A stretch of 64,000 nucleotides of DNA from Leuconostoc gasicomitatum LMG 18811 (lineage in GTDB: Bacteria; Bacillota; Bacilli; Lactobacillales; Lactobacillaceae), in assembly GCF_000196855.1 (NCBI RefSeq), contig NC_014319.1, forward strand, positions 1,178,001 through 1,242,000, read 5' to 3'. Within the stretch, counting starts at the first letter, position 1, and every line of letters begins with the position of its first letter. Shown here piece by piece: positions 43,682 to 53,399 of this stretch. The notes beneath the pieces were generated by a model that saw nothing but the letters and a program-made list of their open reading frames with translations, was not told the DNA's origin and did not search any database. The position numbers and the translations under genes are program-made.

Positions 43682-45487
43682 TTATTGTACTGTAACAGAC
43701 TTAGCCAAATTTCTTGGACGATCAACATCAAGATTACGATCTAATGTTGCATAGTAAGCAATTAATTGGGCAGGTATAACTGTTAGCAAAGGCATTAATA
43801 ATTCATTAACATCTGGCAAAACATAGGCATCCCCTTTTTTGGCTAACTTTTTGCCTGAAATAATAATTGTATTAGCACCTCGGGCTGCTACTTGTGCAAT
43901 TTCGCCACGCACTAACCCTGCAGTCTTTGACTGTGTTAACAAAGCAAATACCGGTGTGCCTTCTTCAATTAATGAAATTGTACCATGCTTTAATTCACCA
44001 GCAGCAAATCCCTCTGTTTGAATATAAGAAATCTCTTTTAACTTCAAAGCGGCTTCAACCGCTACCGCAGCATCCAAACCACGACCAATGTAAAACGCTG
44101 ATCTTTGTCCCCGCAATGCTTGTTCAGCAATCGCTTTAAATTCATCTTTTTGATCAATAATAACTTGCATTTCAACAGCAGTTTTTGCCAATTCATTTTT
44201 CAAATCAATTTGACTATTACCCACTGCATGTGCCAAAATTGCTTCGACAATAATCTGTGCTGTATAAGCCTTTGTAGAAGCCACCGCAATTTCTGGACCA
44301 GCCAGCAATGGCAGTGCAAAGTTTGCTTCACGTGTTAAAGTTGAATTCATAACATTTGCTAAAGTCAAAGAAGGATAACCTTGCTTAACCACGTTATCAA
44401 GAACTTCACGGGAATCAGCTGTTTCTCCTGACTGACTCAAGAAAATAAAGAATGGCCGTTGACTTAGCAAGGGTTGATCATAAGCAAATTCCGAAGAAAT
44501 ATGTACTTCTGTCGGAATACCAGTCCATTGTTCAAAATACCGTTTTCCCACAAGTCCAGCGTGATAAGATGTACCAGCAGCAACAATATAAAGACGATCA
44601 GCTGCTTTAATTGCTGAAATAATGTCATCATCAATATTTTGAATTTGTGCATTGTCGTCAAAGTAATATTGTGATAATGTATGTGCCACAATCACTTGTT
44701 CATCAATTTCTTTTAGCATGTAGTAAGGATATACACCCTTATCAGTTTCTGAAGCGTCGATATCCAAATGAAATGGCTCACGTGTCACTTCATGACCCTG
44801 TGCATCAAACAAATGCACTGCTTTTTTATCAATAATTGCAACGTCACCATCCATCAACTCAATAAAGTCTTGCGTCACATCAAGCATTGCCGCTGCATCT
44901 GATGTCACAACATTTCCCTGATCTGACACACCAATTAACAGTGGTGACTTTTTCTTAGCAGCATACAATAAATTAGGTGTTTCATTATCCATTAACAAAA
45001 AGCCATAAGCAGAGTTATCGTCCAACAAAGAAATCATTTGACGAAAGGCATCAAACGTCGACATATTATTTTCTTTTGAAAACTTATCAATCAATTGAAC
45101 AGCAATTTCGGTATCAGTTTGTGAGTGTAACTCTACCCCTTGCAAATAAGTATCGCGTAATTCATCATAATTTTCAATAACGCCATTATGAACCAAGAAA
45201 AAGCGGCCATCTTCAGACATATGTGGGTGTGCGTTTTCGACAGAAACGCCACCATGTGTAGCCCAACGTGTATGCGCAATACCTGCTGTACCAGTGATGT
45301 TTTTATTTTTAGTTGCCTCTTCCAATACCGAAACACGGCCTTTTTCTCGTACTAAAAAGTCACCAGCATCACCACCATTAACATAAACACCAGCTGAGTC
45401 ATAGCCACGATACTCCAGTTTTTCTAAACCTCTTAACAAACTTGGTAAAACTTGATTCAATCCTGTAGCACCAACAATTCCACACAT
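43682..45487 (-). CDS. glmS: Glutamine-fructose-6-phosphate aminotransferase (isomerizing)
   Basis: 601 residues. Catalytic Cys2 (MCGIVGATG) starts the class II glutaminase domain (about 1-240); two SIS sugar-isomerase domains follow (SGETADSREVL, STKAYTAQ) and the C-terminus ends DVDRPRNLAKSVTV, as expected. It makes glucosamine 6-phosphate for cell-wall amino sugars. Monocistronic with its own promoter and terminator. The 187-base upstream region contains no glmS ribozyme. Confidence 0.96.
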   Translation of the reverse strand: MCGIVGATGLNQVLPSLLRGLEKLEYRGYDSAGVYVNGGDAGDFLVREKGRVSVLEEATKNKNITGTAGIAHTRWATHGGVSVENAHPHMSEDGRFFLVHNGVIENYDELRDTYLQGVELHSQTDTEIAVQLIDKFSKENNMSTFDAFRQMISLLDDNSAYGFLLMDNETPNLLYAAKKKSPLLIGVSDQGNVVTSDAAAMLDVTQDFIELMDGDVAIIDKKAVHLFDAQGHEVTREPFHLDIDASETDKGVYPYYMLKEIDEQVIVAHTLSQYYFDDNAQIQNIDDDIISAIKAADRLYIVAAGTSYHAGLVGKRYFEQWTGIPTEVHISSEFAYDQPLLSQRPFFIFLSQSGETADSREVLDNVVKQGYPSLTLANVMNSTLTREANFALPLLAGPEIAVASTKAYTAQIIVEAILAHAVGNSQIDLKNELAKTAVEMQVIIDQKDEFKAIAEQALRGQRSAFYIGRGLDAAVAVEAALKLKEISYIQTEGFAAGELKHGTISLIEEGTPVFALLTQSKTAGLVRGEIAQVAARGANTIIISGKKLAKKGDAYVLPDVNELLMPLLTVIPAQLIAYYATLDRNLDVDRPRNLAKSVTVQ

Positions 45488-45543
45488 AAATATATCCTCT
45501 TTTTTAAATTGGTTAAACTTTCAATATCGCACTAACAACCACT

Positions 45544-45572
45544 ATTTTAAAGCATACTAAGCTATTTGTCAA
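45544..45572 (-). promoter_or_regulatory. glmS promoter
   Basis: Consensus -35 TTGACA (45567-45572), 17-base spacer, -10 TAAAAT (45544-45549) on the minus strand, about 57 bases before the start codon. Confidence 0.75.
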
Positions 45573-45674
45573 CGATATATAAAAATTGGTATAGGTCTAA
45601 TTAACAATTTATTTTCTTTACTAGACAATATATCTATCATTCACAAACACTAAATTGTGGTAAACTATTAAAAA

Positions 45675-47348
45675 ATGAAAGTGAGCGTTACTGTGACAAA
45701 AAACGTGACATGGCATATTATTAATGCCAAAATTTTAGATGTATTTAATCTTAAATTTGATGAAACAGAACTTTGGATAGACAACACCAAAATTATTTAT
45801 CGTGGCCATCGCTCAGATCTAAAAGCCCTACATACATACGATGCTCAGGGACAGTATATTATCCCCGGGTTAATTGATGCTCATGTGCATATTGAGAGTT
45901 CATTATTAGCACCTAGTGAGTTTGGTAAACTAGTCATCCCACATGGCATTACTAGAATTTTTGCTGATCCACATGAAATTGCTAGTGTTTCCGGCGTTTC
46001 GGGTATTCAATATATGTTAGAGGAGGCACGTCAATCACCTCTTCACATACACTACATGTTACCATCATCTGTTCCAGCAACATCATTTGAGCATGCTGGT
46101 GCTACACTCCACGCAGACGCGCTTAAACCATTTTACAGCGTACCAGAAGTTAACGGTCTGGCGGAAGTAATGGATTTTCCTGCTGTTTTCAATGAAGATG
46201 ATGATATGCATCAAAAAATCATGGATGCACAGGCAGCCGGTAAGCATGTCGATGGCCATGCTTCAGGATTATCACGAGAACAACTCGCAATTTACCGCAA
46301 ATATGGTATTGATACCGATCACGAGAGTGAAAATGCAACACAGGCACTTGAGCGATTAAATTCAGGTTTTTCAGTATTTGTCCGTGAAGGTACAGTTGAA
46401 CGTGACGAAATTGCTATTCTGCCAGCAATTAACGTTGCCAATCAATCACATTTTTCATTTGCTACTGATGATAAAACAGCAAATGATATACAACATGAAG
46501 GTGCCATTGATTTCAGTGTTAAGTTAGCAATTGAAAATGGTATGGCCCCTGCTATGGCTTTCACAATCGGTAGTTATAATGCTGCCCAAGCACAGCATCT
46601 CCAAAATGTTGGCGCATTAACTGACGGTTTTGTAGCTGATTTAGTCATAATCAATCAACTAGATGATTTTACTGTGAAAAAAACGATGATAAATGGTGAA
46701 TGGTATGTTGAACCCGAAACCCAAGTGACACCACTAGCCAATCAACTTCTTAATTTCACTTTGGTAACATCAGATATTGAATTACCAATTGATCCCAAAA
46801 AGCCTGCACATGTGATGAATATCATGCCTCACCATATTACAACACAGCATACTATTGAAACTGTCCCAAGTAACAATGGCTATTTTATACCAAATAACAC
46901 TTACGCAAAAATAGTTGTCGCAGAACGATACCATAATCTTGGACACGGTATTGGTATAATCAAAGGATTTAATCTGACATCTGGCGCAATTGCTTCAACT
47001 ATTGCTCATGATTCTCACAATATTATTATTGCTGGTACAAACGATTCAGACATTATTCTCGCTGCCGATACATTACGTGAAATTGGTGGCGGACAAGTTG
47101 TTGTTAATAATGGCAAGATAACCACTTTACCACTTGCCATTGGCGGATTGATGTCTGATCAGTCATTTCAAGATACAATTGCCACCAATAATAAGTTACA
47201 ACAAGCTTTTTCTGAAATTAGCGACATTAAGTATGACCCCTTCTTGACGTTATCCTTTATGGCACTACCAGTTATTCCAAGTCTTAAAATAACAGATCAA
47301 GGTTTATTTGACTTCAACAGTTTTTCTTTCATTCAGGTTCAAGACTAA
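45675..47348 (+). CDS. adeC: Adenine deaminase
   Basis: 557 residues from ATG 45675; GTG 45693, which has a GTGAG-type ribosome site, is an equally plausible start. Metal-dependent amidohydrolase: PGLIDAHVHIESSLLAP (HxH), FADPHEIASV, VDGHASGLSREQL and FATDDKTANDIQHEGAID. AdeC converts adenine to hypoxanthine and ammonia. Hypoxanthine is the substrate of Hpt, encoded at 55539, so the two can form an adenine salvage route. Co-transcribed with the unknown gene that starts 2 bases after its stop. Confidence 0.93.
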   Translation: MKVSVTVTKNVTWHIINAKILDVFNLKFDETELWIDNTKIIYRGHRSDLKALHTYDAQGQYIIPGLIDAHVHIESSLLAPSEFGKLVIPHGITRIFADPHEIASVSGVSGIQYMLEEARQSPLHIHYMLPSSVPATSFEHAGATLHADALKPFYSVPEVNGLAEVMDFPAVFNEDDDMHQKIMDAQAAGKHVDGHASGLSREQLAIYRKYGIDTDHESENATQALERLNSGFSVFVREGTVERDEIAILPAINVANQSHFSFATDDKTANDIQHEGAIDFSVKLAIENGMAPAMAFTIGSYNAAQAQHLQNVGALTDGFVADLVIINQLDDFTVKKTMINGEWYVEPETQVTPLANQLLNFTLVTSDIELPIDPKKPAHVMNIMPHHITTQHTIETVPSNNGYFIPNNTYAKIVVAERYHNLGHGIGIIKGFNLTSGAIASTIAHDSHNIIIAGTNDSDIILAADTLREIGGGQVVVNNGKITTLPLAIGGLMSDQSFQDTIATNNKLQQAFSEISDIKYDPFLTLSFMALPVIPSLKITDQGLFDFNSFSFIQVQD

Positions 47349-47350
47349 TT

Positions 47351-47845
47351 ATGAAAACACTAAGTATCGCTCCAGAACAACTCCTGACAATTCTGCTTGG
47401 TCAACCGGTAACACTGCGCCTTGATTATACTGGCTTATTATTACTGGCGGCAGAAAAGAATAAACAGCGCAATTTACCCTCCGAAATGGCTGCCTGTATT
47501 ATTTATATTGATAATCGTCAAATCACATTTGTTTCCCTAGTTCACCCATTCAAAGTACACTCACATTTTGATATGTGCCAAACTGACGACAATCATATTC
47601 ATCGTGAACCATACAATTGGTTTGGACCGCAATCATTAGTCATTGAAAAAAAATTAAAAGATTTTTCAATGAGCTATGATGGTCCGTTAAATAGTGATGG
47701 CAACATTCCTAGAGAATTTATTCCAGATAATATTGCAGAACCAGTTATATTATCCGATAAGTATTGGCAGGATTATACGCAATTTGTTAATGATCCTGAT
47801 CATAGTTTCGCTGCACAAATTAAACCTATGTTTAAACAACAATAA
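47351..47845 (+). CDS. Hypothetical protein, 164 residues, coupled to adeC
   Basis: Starts 2 bases after adeC and ends at a strong terminator, so it is expressed with adenine deaminase. The protein looks soluble, with no signal peptide or membrane helix. Two histidine-containing stretches (VHPFKVHSHFDMC and DDNHIHREPYNWFG) could bind a metal, but that is speculative. I do not recognise the family and assign no function. The operon suggests a link to purine or nucleobase metabolism. Confidence 0.7.
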   Translation: MKTLSIAPEQLLTILLGQPVTLRLDYTGLLLLAAEKNKQRNLPSEMAACIIYIDNRQITFVSLVHPFKVHSHFDMCQTDDNHIHREPYNWFGPQSLVIEKKLKDFSMSYDGPLNSDGNIPREFIPDNIAEPVILSDKYWQDYTQFVNDPDHSFAAQIKPMFKQQ

Positions 47846-47887
47846 AAAATACACGAACTAAGACATAGCTTAGTTCGTGTATTTTTT
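47844..47887. terminator. Bidirectional terminator between the adeC unit and ftsK
   Basis: 19-bp perfect stem (AAAAAATACACGAACTAAG and its complement) around a 6-base loop; serves both converging transcripts. Confidence 0.92.
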
Positions 47888-47916
47888 ATTTTTTAATAAT
47901 TCGTACTCTACAAAGA

Positions 47917-50310
47917 TTAGTCATGCTCTATCCCTGAGGTGCCATCAGTAATATTGACATGACGTGGTCGTGATCCGTCAGCAGGACCAATATAACCACC
48001 AGCTTCTAAATCATCAATTAATCGTGCAGCGCGATTGTAACCAATACGAAAACGGCGTTGTAGTAATGATGTTGACGCTTTTTGTTGTTCAATAATAAAT
48101 TGGATAGCCTCTTGAAATAGTTCATCTTCACTATCCCCTTGACTCACACCATTGCCACTATCTTGTGAAATTTCATCATCAGTTACAGTCATTGACTCTG
48201 AGTACTGCACTTCTTGTTGTGCTTTAACGAACTCAACAACATTAGTGACATCAGTATTGCTGATAAACGCGCCTTGAACGCGTTGCGTTGGTTTGCCTGG
48301 CGGCGCAAAAATCATGTCTCCCTTGCCTAACAATTTTTCAGCACCATTGCTGTCTAAAATGGTGCGTGAATCGATACCCGAAGCCGTTCTAAAAGCAATA
48401 CGTCCAGGAATGTTACTTTTAATTGTCCCATTAATAACTTTGACATCCGGCCGTTGCGTTGCTAGAATCATATGAATACCCGCTGCTCGCGCTTTTGCAC
48501 CTAAACGGGCAATAGATACTTCTATTTCTGAACCAACTGTACTCATCAAATCTGCAAATTCATCAACAATGGCTATAATATAGGGCATTTTTTGCATAAC
48601 ACTAGCACCAGATTCTTTTGCTTCAGCATTTTGCTTGTCCACTGCTAAATTATATTCGCCAATATTACGTTTACCAAACTGCGCAAGTAATTTATAACGG
48701 TTTTCCATTTCGTCCACAACTTTTTGCAAAGACTTAGCTGCTTTTCGTGGGTCAGAAACAACTGGAGTCAATAAATGTGGAATGCCATTATAAATTGATA
48801 ATTCAACTACTTTCGGATCGACCATCATCAATTTTACTTCACTGGGTCTTGCCTTTAGAAGAATTGAAATGATGATACTGTTTAAACCGACTGACTTACC
48901 TGAACCAGTTGATCCAGCAATTAATAAATGTGGCATATCTGCTAAATTAACCATGATAATATTCCCTGTGACATCACGGCCCAAAGGCACATTCAAAAGA
49001 TGCTTATCATCTTTTGGTGCTTGTTCGATCATGTCACGGAAACCAACCGTAGCTTGGGTATCGTTTGGTACTTCGATACCTACATATGGTTTACCAGGTA
49101 TTGGTGCTTCAATTCGAATAGACTTTGCTGCTAACGCTAATGCCAAATCGTCCGATAAATTAGCAATGCGATTAACTTTAACCCCCTGCCCTGGTTTAAG
49201 CTCATACTGCGTCACAGTCGGCCCAAGAGACACACTGGTCACTTCCGCCTCTACACCAAAACTAAGTAGTGTATCACGCACTAAACGTGATTTTTCAGTC
49301 AAACTTTTAAATTCCTTTGTTTGATCAGTTGGCGTGATTTGCGTTAATAAATCAATAGTTGGCAATTGATAATCAGGATTCTCATCTTCTGTTGTGCCTG
49401 TCGCCAATTCAATCAATTCATCACTAGTTTCGGTTGATTTGCCTATATTTTTTGCCACAACATCATTTTGTATGACTTCTTCTGTTACAGGTCCCTGCCA
49501 TTTAATTTCGGGCTTTACAAAGTCCTCAGCATTTTGTATTTCTCGATCAGTAACAGACTGTGGCGCTTCAGATATTACTGGTGCTTTTTCTTGATGAACA
49601 CCTAATGGGTCGTCACCGTAATCAGTCATACGCTTTCTTTGCCGATCACGTTTTTTAAAAAGTGATGCTCTTGGTGGCATATTTGCATGTTGCTCTTGAA
49701 CATAGGCAACGCCTTTTTGCGCTTTTTCAATCCCTTTTTGTGTTAAATCACGCGCAGGAATACGGAAAAAAATAACAATTCCAGCAAACAATAAAATAAT
49801 CGAAACTATCCACGTGCCAATGTTTGACATCAAAGTAAATAATAACTGATAAATTATAGCACCTACGCTACCACCACCTACTGGTGTATTTGATGCCTTA
49901 TTAACAAAATCTTGGCCTATTAAATGGCTTACCTCTTGCGTATAACCATTGCCATTCTTCAATGAGTATGTAAAAAAAAGCAAAGAAGACATGGTGAGTA
50001 ATGAAATAAAGACCATAATAGCCCCTATCCAAAAATGTCCCGGAATTTTGGGTAATTTTTTAAATACAAAATAATAAATCAACACAACTGTCAGTGGTAC
50101 TAAAAATCCAAGATATAAGTTACCAAAGAAGAATCGAATGACATTTGCCGTATACGCACCTAATAAACCTAATTTAAATATCCCTAGGATACCAAATAAT
50201 ACCGTCACTAAAATAGCAATATTTTTACTAATTATTGTATTTGTGTTTGTGTTTGTTTTTTTTCGTGACGTCGGTGTACGACGTTTTTGTGGTGTTTTTC
50301 GAGTTGCCAA
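47917..50310 (-). CDS. ftsK: DNA translocase FtsK/SpoIIIE
   Basis: 797 residues from TTG 50310 (AAAGGTGA upstream). A basic N-terminus (RKTPQKRRTPTSRKK), four membrane helices (about 28-180), an acidic linker, the RecA-like motor with Walker A GSTGSGKSVGLNS and Walker B IIAIVDEFADLM, and the C-terminal winged-helix gamma domain (LLQRRFRIGYNRAARLIDDL) are present. It pumps DNA at the division septum and activates XerCD. Confidence 0.95.
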   Translation of the reverse strand: MATRKTPQKRRTPTSRKKTNTNTNTIISKNIAILVTVLFGILGIFKLGLLGAYTANVIRFFFGNLYLGFLVPLTVVLIYYFVFKKLPKIPGHFWIGAIMVFISLLTMSSLLFFTYSLKNGNGYTQEVSHLIGQDFVNKASNTPVGGGSVGAIIYQLLFTLMSNIGTWIVSIILLFAGIVIFFRIPARDLTQKGIEKAQKGVAYVQEQHANMPPRASLFKKRDRQRKRMTDYGDDPLGVHQEKAPVISEAPQSVTDREIQNAEDFVKPEIKWQGPVTEEVIQNDVVAKNIGKSTETSDELIELATGTTEDENPDYQLPTIDLLTQITPTDQTKEFKSLTEKSRLVRDTLLSFGVEAEVTSVSLGPTVTQYELKPGQGVKVNRIANLSDDLALALAAKSIRIEAPIPGKPYVGIEVPNDTQATVGFRDMIEQAPKDDKHLLNVPLGRDVTGNIIMVNLADMPHLLIAGSTGSGKSVGLNSIIISILLKARPSEVKLMMVDPKVVELSIYNGIPHLLTPVVSDPRKAAKSLQKVVDEMENRYKLLAQFGKRNIGEYNLAVDKQNAEAKESGASVMQKMPYIIAIVDEFADLMSTVGSEIEVSIARLGAKARAAGIHMILATQRPDVKVINGTIKSNIPGRIAFRTASGIDSRTILDSNGAEKLLGKGDMIFAPPGKPTQRVQGAFISNTDVTNVVEFVKAQQEVQYSESMTVTDDEISQDSGNGVSQGDSEDELFQEAIQFIIEQQKASTSLLQRRFRIGYNRAARLIDDLEAGGYIGPADGSRPRHVNITDGTSGIEHD

Positions 50311-50412
50311 TTATCTTCACCTTTATAATTAATTATTACTTAAACTTTATTTTACCATGAAAGCAAAACAAACACTTGTTCCTTATATTCTCAAAATTGT
50401 CTGACACAATAT

Positions 50413-50442
50413 AAAAAGTCACAACCAAAGTTGCGACTTTTT
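50413..50442 (-). terminator. Terminator of tRNA-Glu
   Basis: On the minus strand AAAAAGTCGCAAC pairs with GTTGTGACTTTTT (one G-U) around TTTG; it begins 1-2 bases after the tRNA. Confidence 0.85.
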
Positions 50443-50443
50443 A

Positions 50444-50515
50444 TAGCTCGTGAGAGAATCGAACTCTCGATTCCGCCGTGAAAGGGCAGCGTCTTAGCCG
50501 CTTGACCAACGAGCC
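50444..50515 (-). tRNA. tRNA-Glu (anticodon UUC)
   Basis: 72 bases that fold as a complete cloverleaf: acceptor GGCTCGT/ACGAGCT with a G-U first pair, D-arm GGTCAAGCGGCTAAGA, anticodon loop CTTTCAC (UUC), T-arm GAGAGTTCGATTCTCTC. Discriminator A; CCA is not encoded. Transcribed alone from a consensus promoter and followed by a terminator. Confidence 0.95.
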
Positions 50516-50553
50516 ATGGTCAGATGCTATTTCATTATTGAAATAACTATACC

Positions 50554-50582
50554 ATATTAACAATTATTCCAACCATTGTCAA
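50554..50582 (-). promoter_or_regulatory. tRNA-Glu promoter
   Basis: Consensus -35 TTGACA (50577-50582), 17-base spacer, -10 TAATAT (50554-50559). Confidence 0.7.
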
Positions 50583-50586
50583 CCGA

Positions 50587-51099
50587 TTACTTCAATTTAT
50601 CTTGTTCATAGTTATGAATTGTATCTAAATTAGGAAAATGTTGCTGACGTAACGCTTCAAACAAAACAATTGCAACGGTATTTGACAGGTTTAAAGACCT
50701 AATGTGTGTATCATTTTGTGGAATACGAATGGCTTTTTCAGGGTTTTGACGCATAAATACTTCCGGTAGCCCAGTCGTTTCCTTACCAAACAAGAAGTAC
50801 TGATCACCTTGCATTTGCATATAATTAGGTTGTGTGTAATCCATATTAGCAAATTTTGAAACTAAATAAAGTTGATCTTTATCAGTCAAAGTTGCCAAAA
50901 AATCAGGCAAGCTGGCATGTTTCACTAGTTTCACATGTTCCCAGTAATCCAATCCTGCGCGTTTAACATGCTTATCATCAAGATCAAAACCTAGTGGTTC
51001 GATTAAGTGTAAAATGGCATTAGTACCCGCTGTGGTACGTGCAATATTACCAGTGTTTGCTGGCATTAATGGTTCAAATAATACAATATGATTAGTCAT
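50587..51099 (-). CDS. trmL: tRNA (cytidine/uridine-34 2'-O)-methyltransferase TrmL
   Basis: 170 residues, the short SPOUT fold. Motif 1 PLMPANTGNIARTT, motif 2 YFLFGKETTGLPEVF and motif 3 IRIPQNDTHIRSLNLSNTVA (trefoil-knot SAM site) are complete. TrmL methylates the wobble ribose of tRNA-Leu isoacceptors. Starts 2 bases downstream of the AI-2E family gene, so the two are co-transcribed. Confidence 0.92.
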   Translation of the reverse strand: MTNHIVLFEPLMPANTGNIARTTAGTNAILHLIEPLGFDLDDKHVKRAGLDYWEHVKLVKHASLPDFLATLTDKDQLYLVSKFANMDYTQPNYMQMQGDQYFLFGKETTGLPEVFMRQNPEKAIRIPQNDTHIRSLNLSNTVAIVLFEALRQQHFPNLDTIHNYEQDKLK

Positions 51100-51101
51100 T
51101 T

Positions 51102-52256
51102 CTATATATCTTCCACTTCGTCTTTATAAAATTCTGAATTGTTACGCCACCACATATATATACGTATCACAATAACCTTTACAACAGCATATGTTGGTAC
51201 TGCTAAAATGATACCTAGCACACCAAAAATGTGTCCACTACTTAATAATACGACAATTACTGTTACTGGATGGATAGACAACGCCTCACCTAAAATTTTT
51301 GGTGCAATAACATGTCCTTCAATTGGTTGCTCAATAGCTAACACGATAATTGCTAATACAAGCATTTTTGGTCCACCTGCTATTAATGCCACAGTCCATA
51401 CAGGTACTTGTGCAATAATTGACCCAACATAGGGAATCATGTTAAACAAGCCTGCCATTAATGCAAGTAGAATGCCATAGGGCAACCCAATCAACGTGAA
51501 GCCAATACTAAACATAATCATAACTGCAAAAGCAACACCCAATTGTCCACGAATGTATTGTGCAATTTGTTTGCTAATATCTGTCAGTAACTGTTGTATT
51601 GATTGTTGTGCTTGAGGTGGAAATTTTTCAGCAACAAATTCAGAAAATTTATGGCCATCTAATAACATATAATATAAAATAAAAGGCGTAGCAACAGCTG
51701 TTATGCCAACAGTTGTTAATATTGATGCAAATGAACTGATGCCAGCTACACCAGTTGTCAGGTATTTTCGACTCCAATCAATCACGGTTTGGTTAATATT
51801 GGTGTTTGTATGATTTAAAAATTCTCTCACCGGATTGAACTGGTCTGATTTAAATGTTTCATTAATGAAATTCTGACTTGTATGCCAATAGCTCGGCCAA
51901 TTATCAGTAAAAGTGACGACCTGGCTGCGCAATACAAAAACAACGGTCGTTAGAATCCCTGCTATTATTGCTAATAATAATATCAAAATAATGCCAATTG
52001 ATATGCCACGTGGTAATCTCGTGTATTTACTAATGAGATTAACCACTGGACTTAGTAAGTAATAAAGTACCCCAGCAATTAAAATTGGTGCACCCACCGC
52101 TGTAAATAACGCACGTACTGGTTCAAATATAAAACGTACTTGCCAACCCAAAAAAATAATTAATAAGATGAGTAAAATAACAAGCAAACCTTGTAGTAAA
52201 TCATTACCTGAAAACAATCGCCGATACCAAGACTGTTGTTCTTTATTTTTAGCCAT
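51102..52256 (-). CDS. AI-2E family (PerM/YtvI-like) transporter
   Basis: 384 residues with about eight membrane helices and a short basic N-terminus. The family pattern is clear: GVLYYLLSPVVNLISKYTRLPRG near residue 65 (partly), ILYYMLLDGHKFSEF in the middle, and the paired helices with MIPYVGSIIAQVPVW and EQPIEGHVIAPKILGEALSIH. The family includes AI-2 exporters and Na+/H+ antiporters; the true substrate here is unknown. Upstream of trmL in one operon. Confidence 0.85.
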   Translation of the reverse strand: MAKNKEQQSWYRRLFSGNDLLQGLLVILLILLIIFLGWQVRFIFEPVRALFTAVGAPILIAGVLYYLLSPVVNLISKYTRLPRGISIGIILILLLAIIAGILTTVVFVLRSQVVTFTDNWPSYWHTSQNFINETFKSDQFNPVREFLNHTNTNINQTVIDWSRKYLTTGVAGISSFASILTTVGITAVATPFILYYMLLDGHKFSEFVAEKFPPQAQQSIQQLLTDISKQIAQYIRGQLGVAFAVMIMFSIGFTLIGLPYGILLALMAGLFNMIPYVGSIIAQVPVWTVALIAGGPKMLVLAIIVLAIEQPIEGHVIAPKILGEALSIHPVTVIVVLLSSGHIFGVLGIILAVPTYAVVKVIVIRIYMWWRNNSEFYKDEVEDI

Positions 52257-52448
52257 GAAACCCCTCCAATAATTATGCCACTAAAATACTGTTTTTCGCA
52301 ATTAAAGTGGTATTTTGTATTACACCTATATTACCATATTTCGCACAATCCTAAACATACAATGTTTACCTGTTTTATCAATGAATCCTGCCTAAAAAGA
52401 TTAAATATGATAATATTGAAGTAACTCATATTTTCAGAAAGAACCCTT

Positions 52449-53399
52449 ATGTCCACAACTGTAACCGCACATACGAATATTGCTCTTATTAAGTATTGGG
52501 GTAAAAAAGATCCTATCTTAAATTTACCAACTACCAGTTCATTATCCCTAACACTTGAGCAATTTTATACGCAGACAACGGTCACTCCAAATACCCACAG
52601 TGATCAACTAATTTTAAACAATTTATCGGTAGACACAACAAGAACGCACCATTTTTTAAATGTTTTACGCGAACAACTTGGTAATTTTAGTCCGTTAACT
52701 GTCACATCAACAAATCATGTACCAACCAGTGCTGGGTTAGCCTCTTCAGCTTCCGCATTTGCGGCGCTCACAGGTGCTGTCACACATGAGCTTGGGCTTG
52801 AAATGTCAAATGAATCATTATCACGACTTGCACGTCGTGGTTCTGGGTCAGCTTCACGATCACTTTATGGTCATTTTGCCGTGTGGCATGAAGGCATGGA
52901 TGATCTATCATCGTTTGCTGAGAGTCTACATGCTCCTGATATGCCAATAGCGCTTGTCGTTGCTGAAGTGTCATCTGACGTTAAAAAAGTTAGCTCTAGT
53001 GAAGGCATGCGGCGTGCGATGACATCACCAAACTATGGTGACTGGTTAAATCAGAGTAAAAACCAATTTGTTGATATGCAGGCTGCGATAATGACTAGAG
53101 ATATTGAGAAAATTGGCAGTATTGCAGAAGACAACGCGTTAAGTATGCATGCTTTAAATCTAACTGCACGACAACAAGCTTTCACCTACTTCACAAGTGA
53201 GACACAACAAATACTAAAAATCATTCAAGATATCCGTCATCAAGGCTTGCTAGCTTTTGCAACCATAGATGCTGGTCCTAATGTCAAGATTATCACAACT
53301 TTAACCACTGCCCCACATGTTGTTGCAGCTTTACATGACAAACTACCGCAACTTCATATTGAAACTGCTACGAGCGGATCAGGTATAACTTATGACTAA
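52449..53399 (+). CDS. mvaD: Diphosphomevalonate decarboxylase
   Basis: 316 residues, GHMP family. N-terminal NIALIKYWGKKD, the ATP loop VPTSAGLASSASAFAAL and RRGSGSASRSLYGHFAVW are diagnostic, and the catalytic Asp lies in FATIDAGPNVKI. It converts mevalonate 5-diphosphate to isopentenyl diphosphate. First gene of mvaD-mvaK2-fni; its stop overlaps mvaK2 by 8 bases. Confidence 0.95.
   Translation: MSTTVTAHTNIALIKYWGKKDPILNLPTTSSLSLTLEQFYTQTTVTPNTHSDQLILNNLSVDTTRTHHFLNVLREQLGNFSPLTVTSTNHVPTSAGLASSASAFAALTGAVTHELGLEMSNESLSRLARRGSGSASRSLYGHFAVWHEGMDDLSSFAESLHAPDMPIALVVAEVSSDVKKVSSSEGMRRAMTSPNYGDWLNQSKNQFVDMQAAIMTRDIEKIGSIAEDNALSMHALNLTARQQAFTYFTSETQQILKIIQDIRHQGLLAFATIDAGPNVKIITTLTTAPHVVAALHDKLPQLHIETATSGSGITYD

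Noticed and set aside
45488-45674. glmS ribozyme in front of glmS
   Set aside because: The leader is short (about 57 bases from the promoter) and AT-rich; the conserved ribozyme core and pseudoknot elements are not present.
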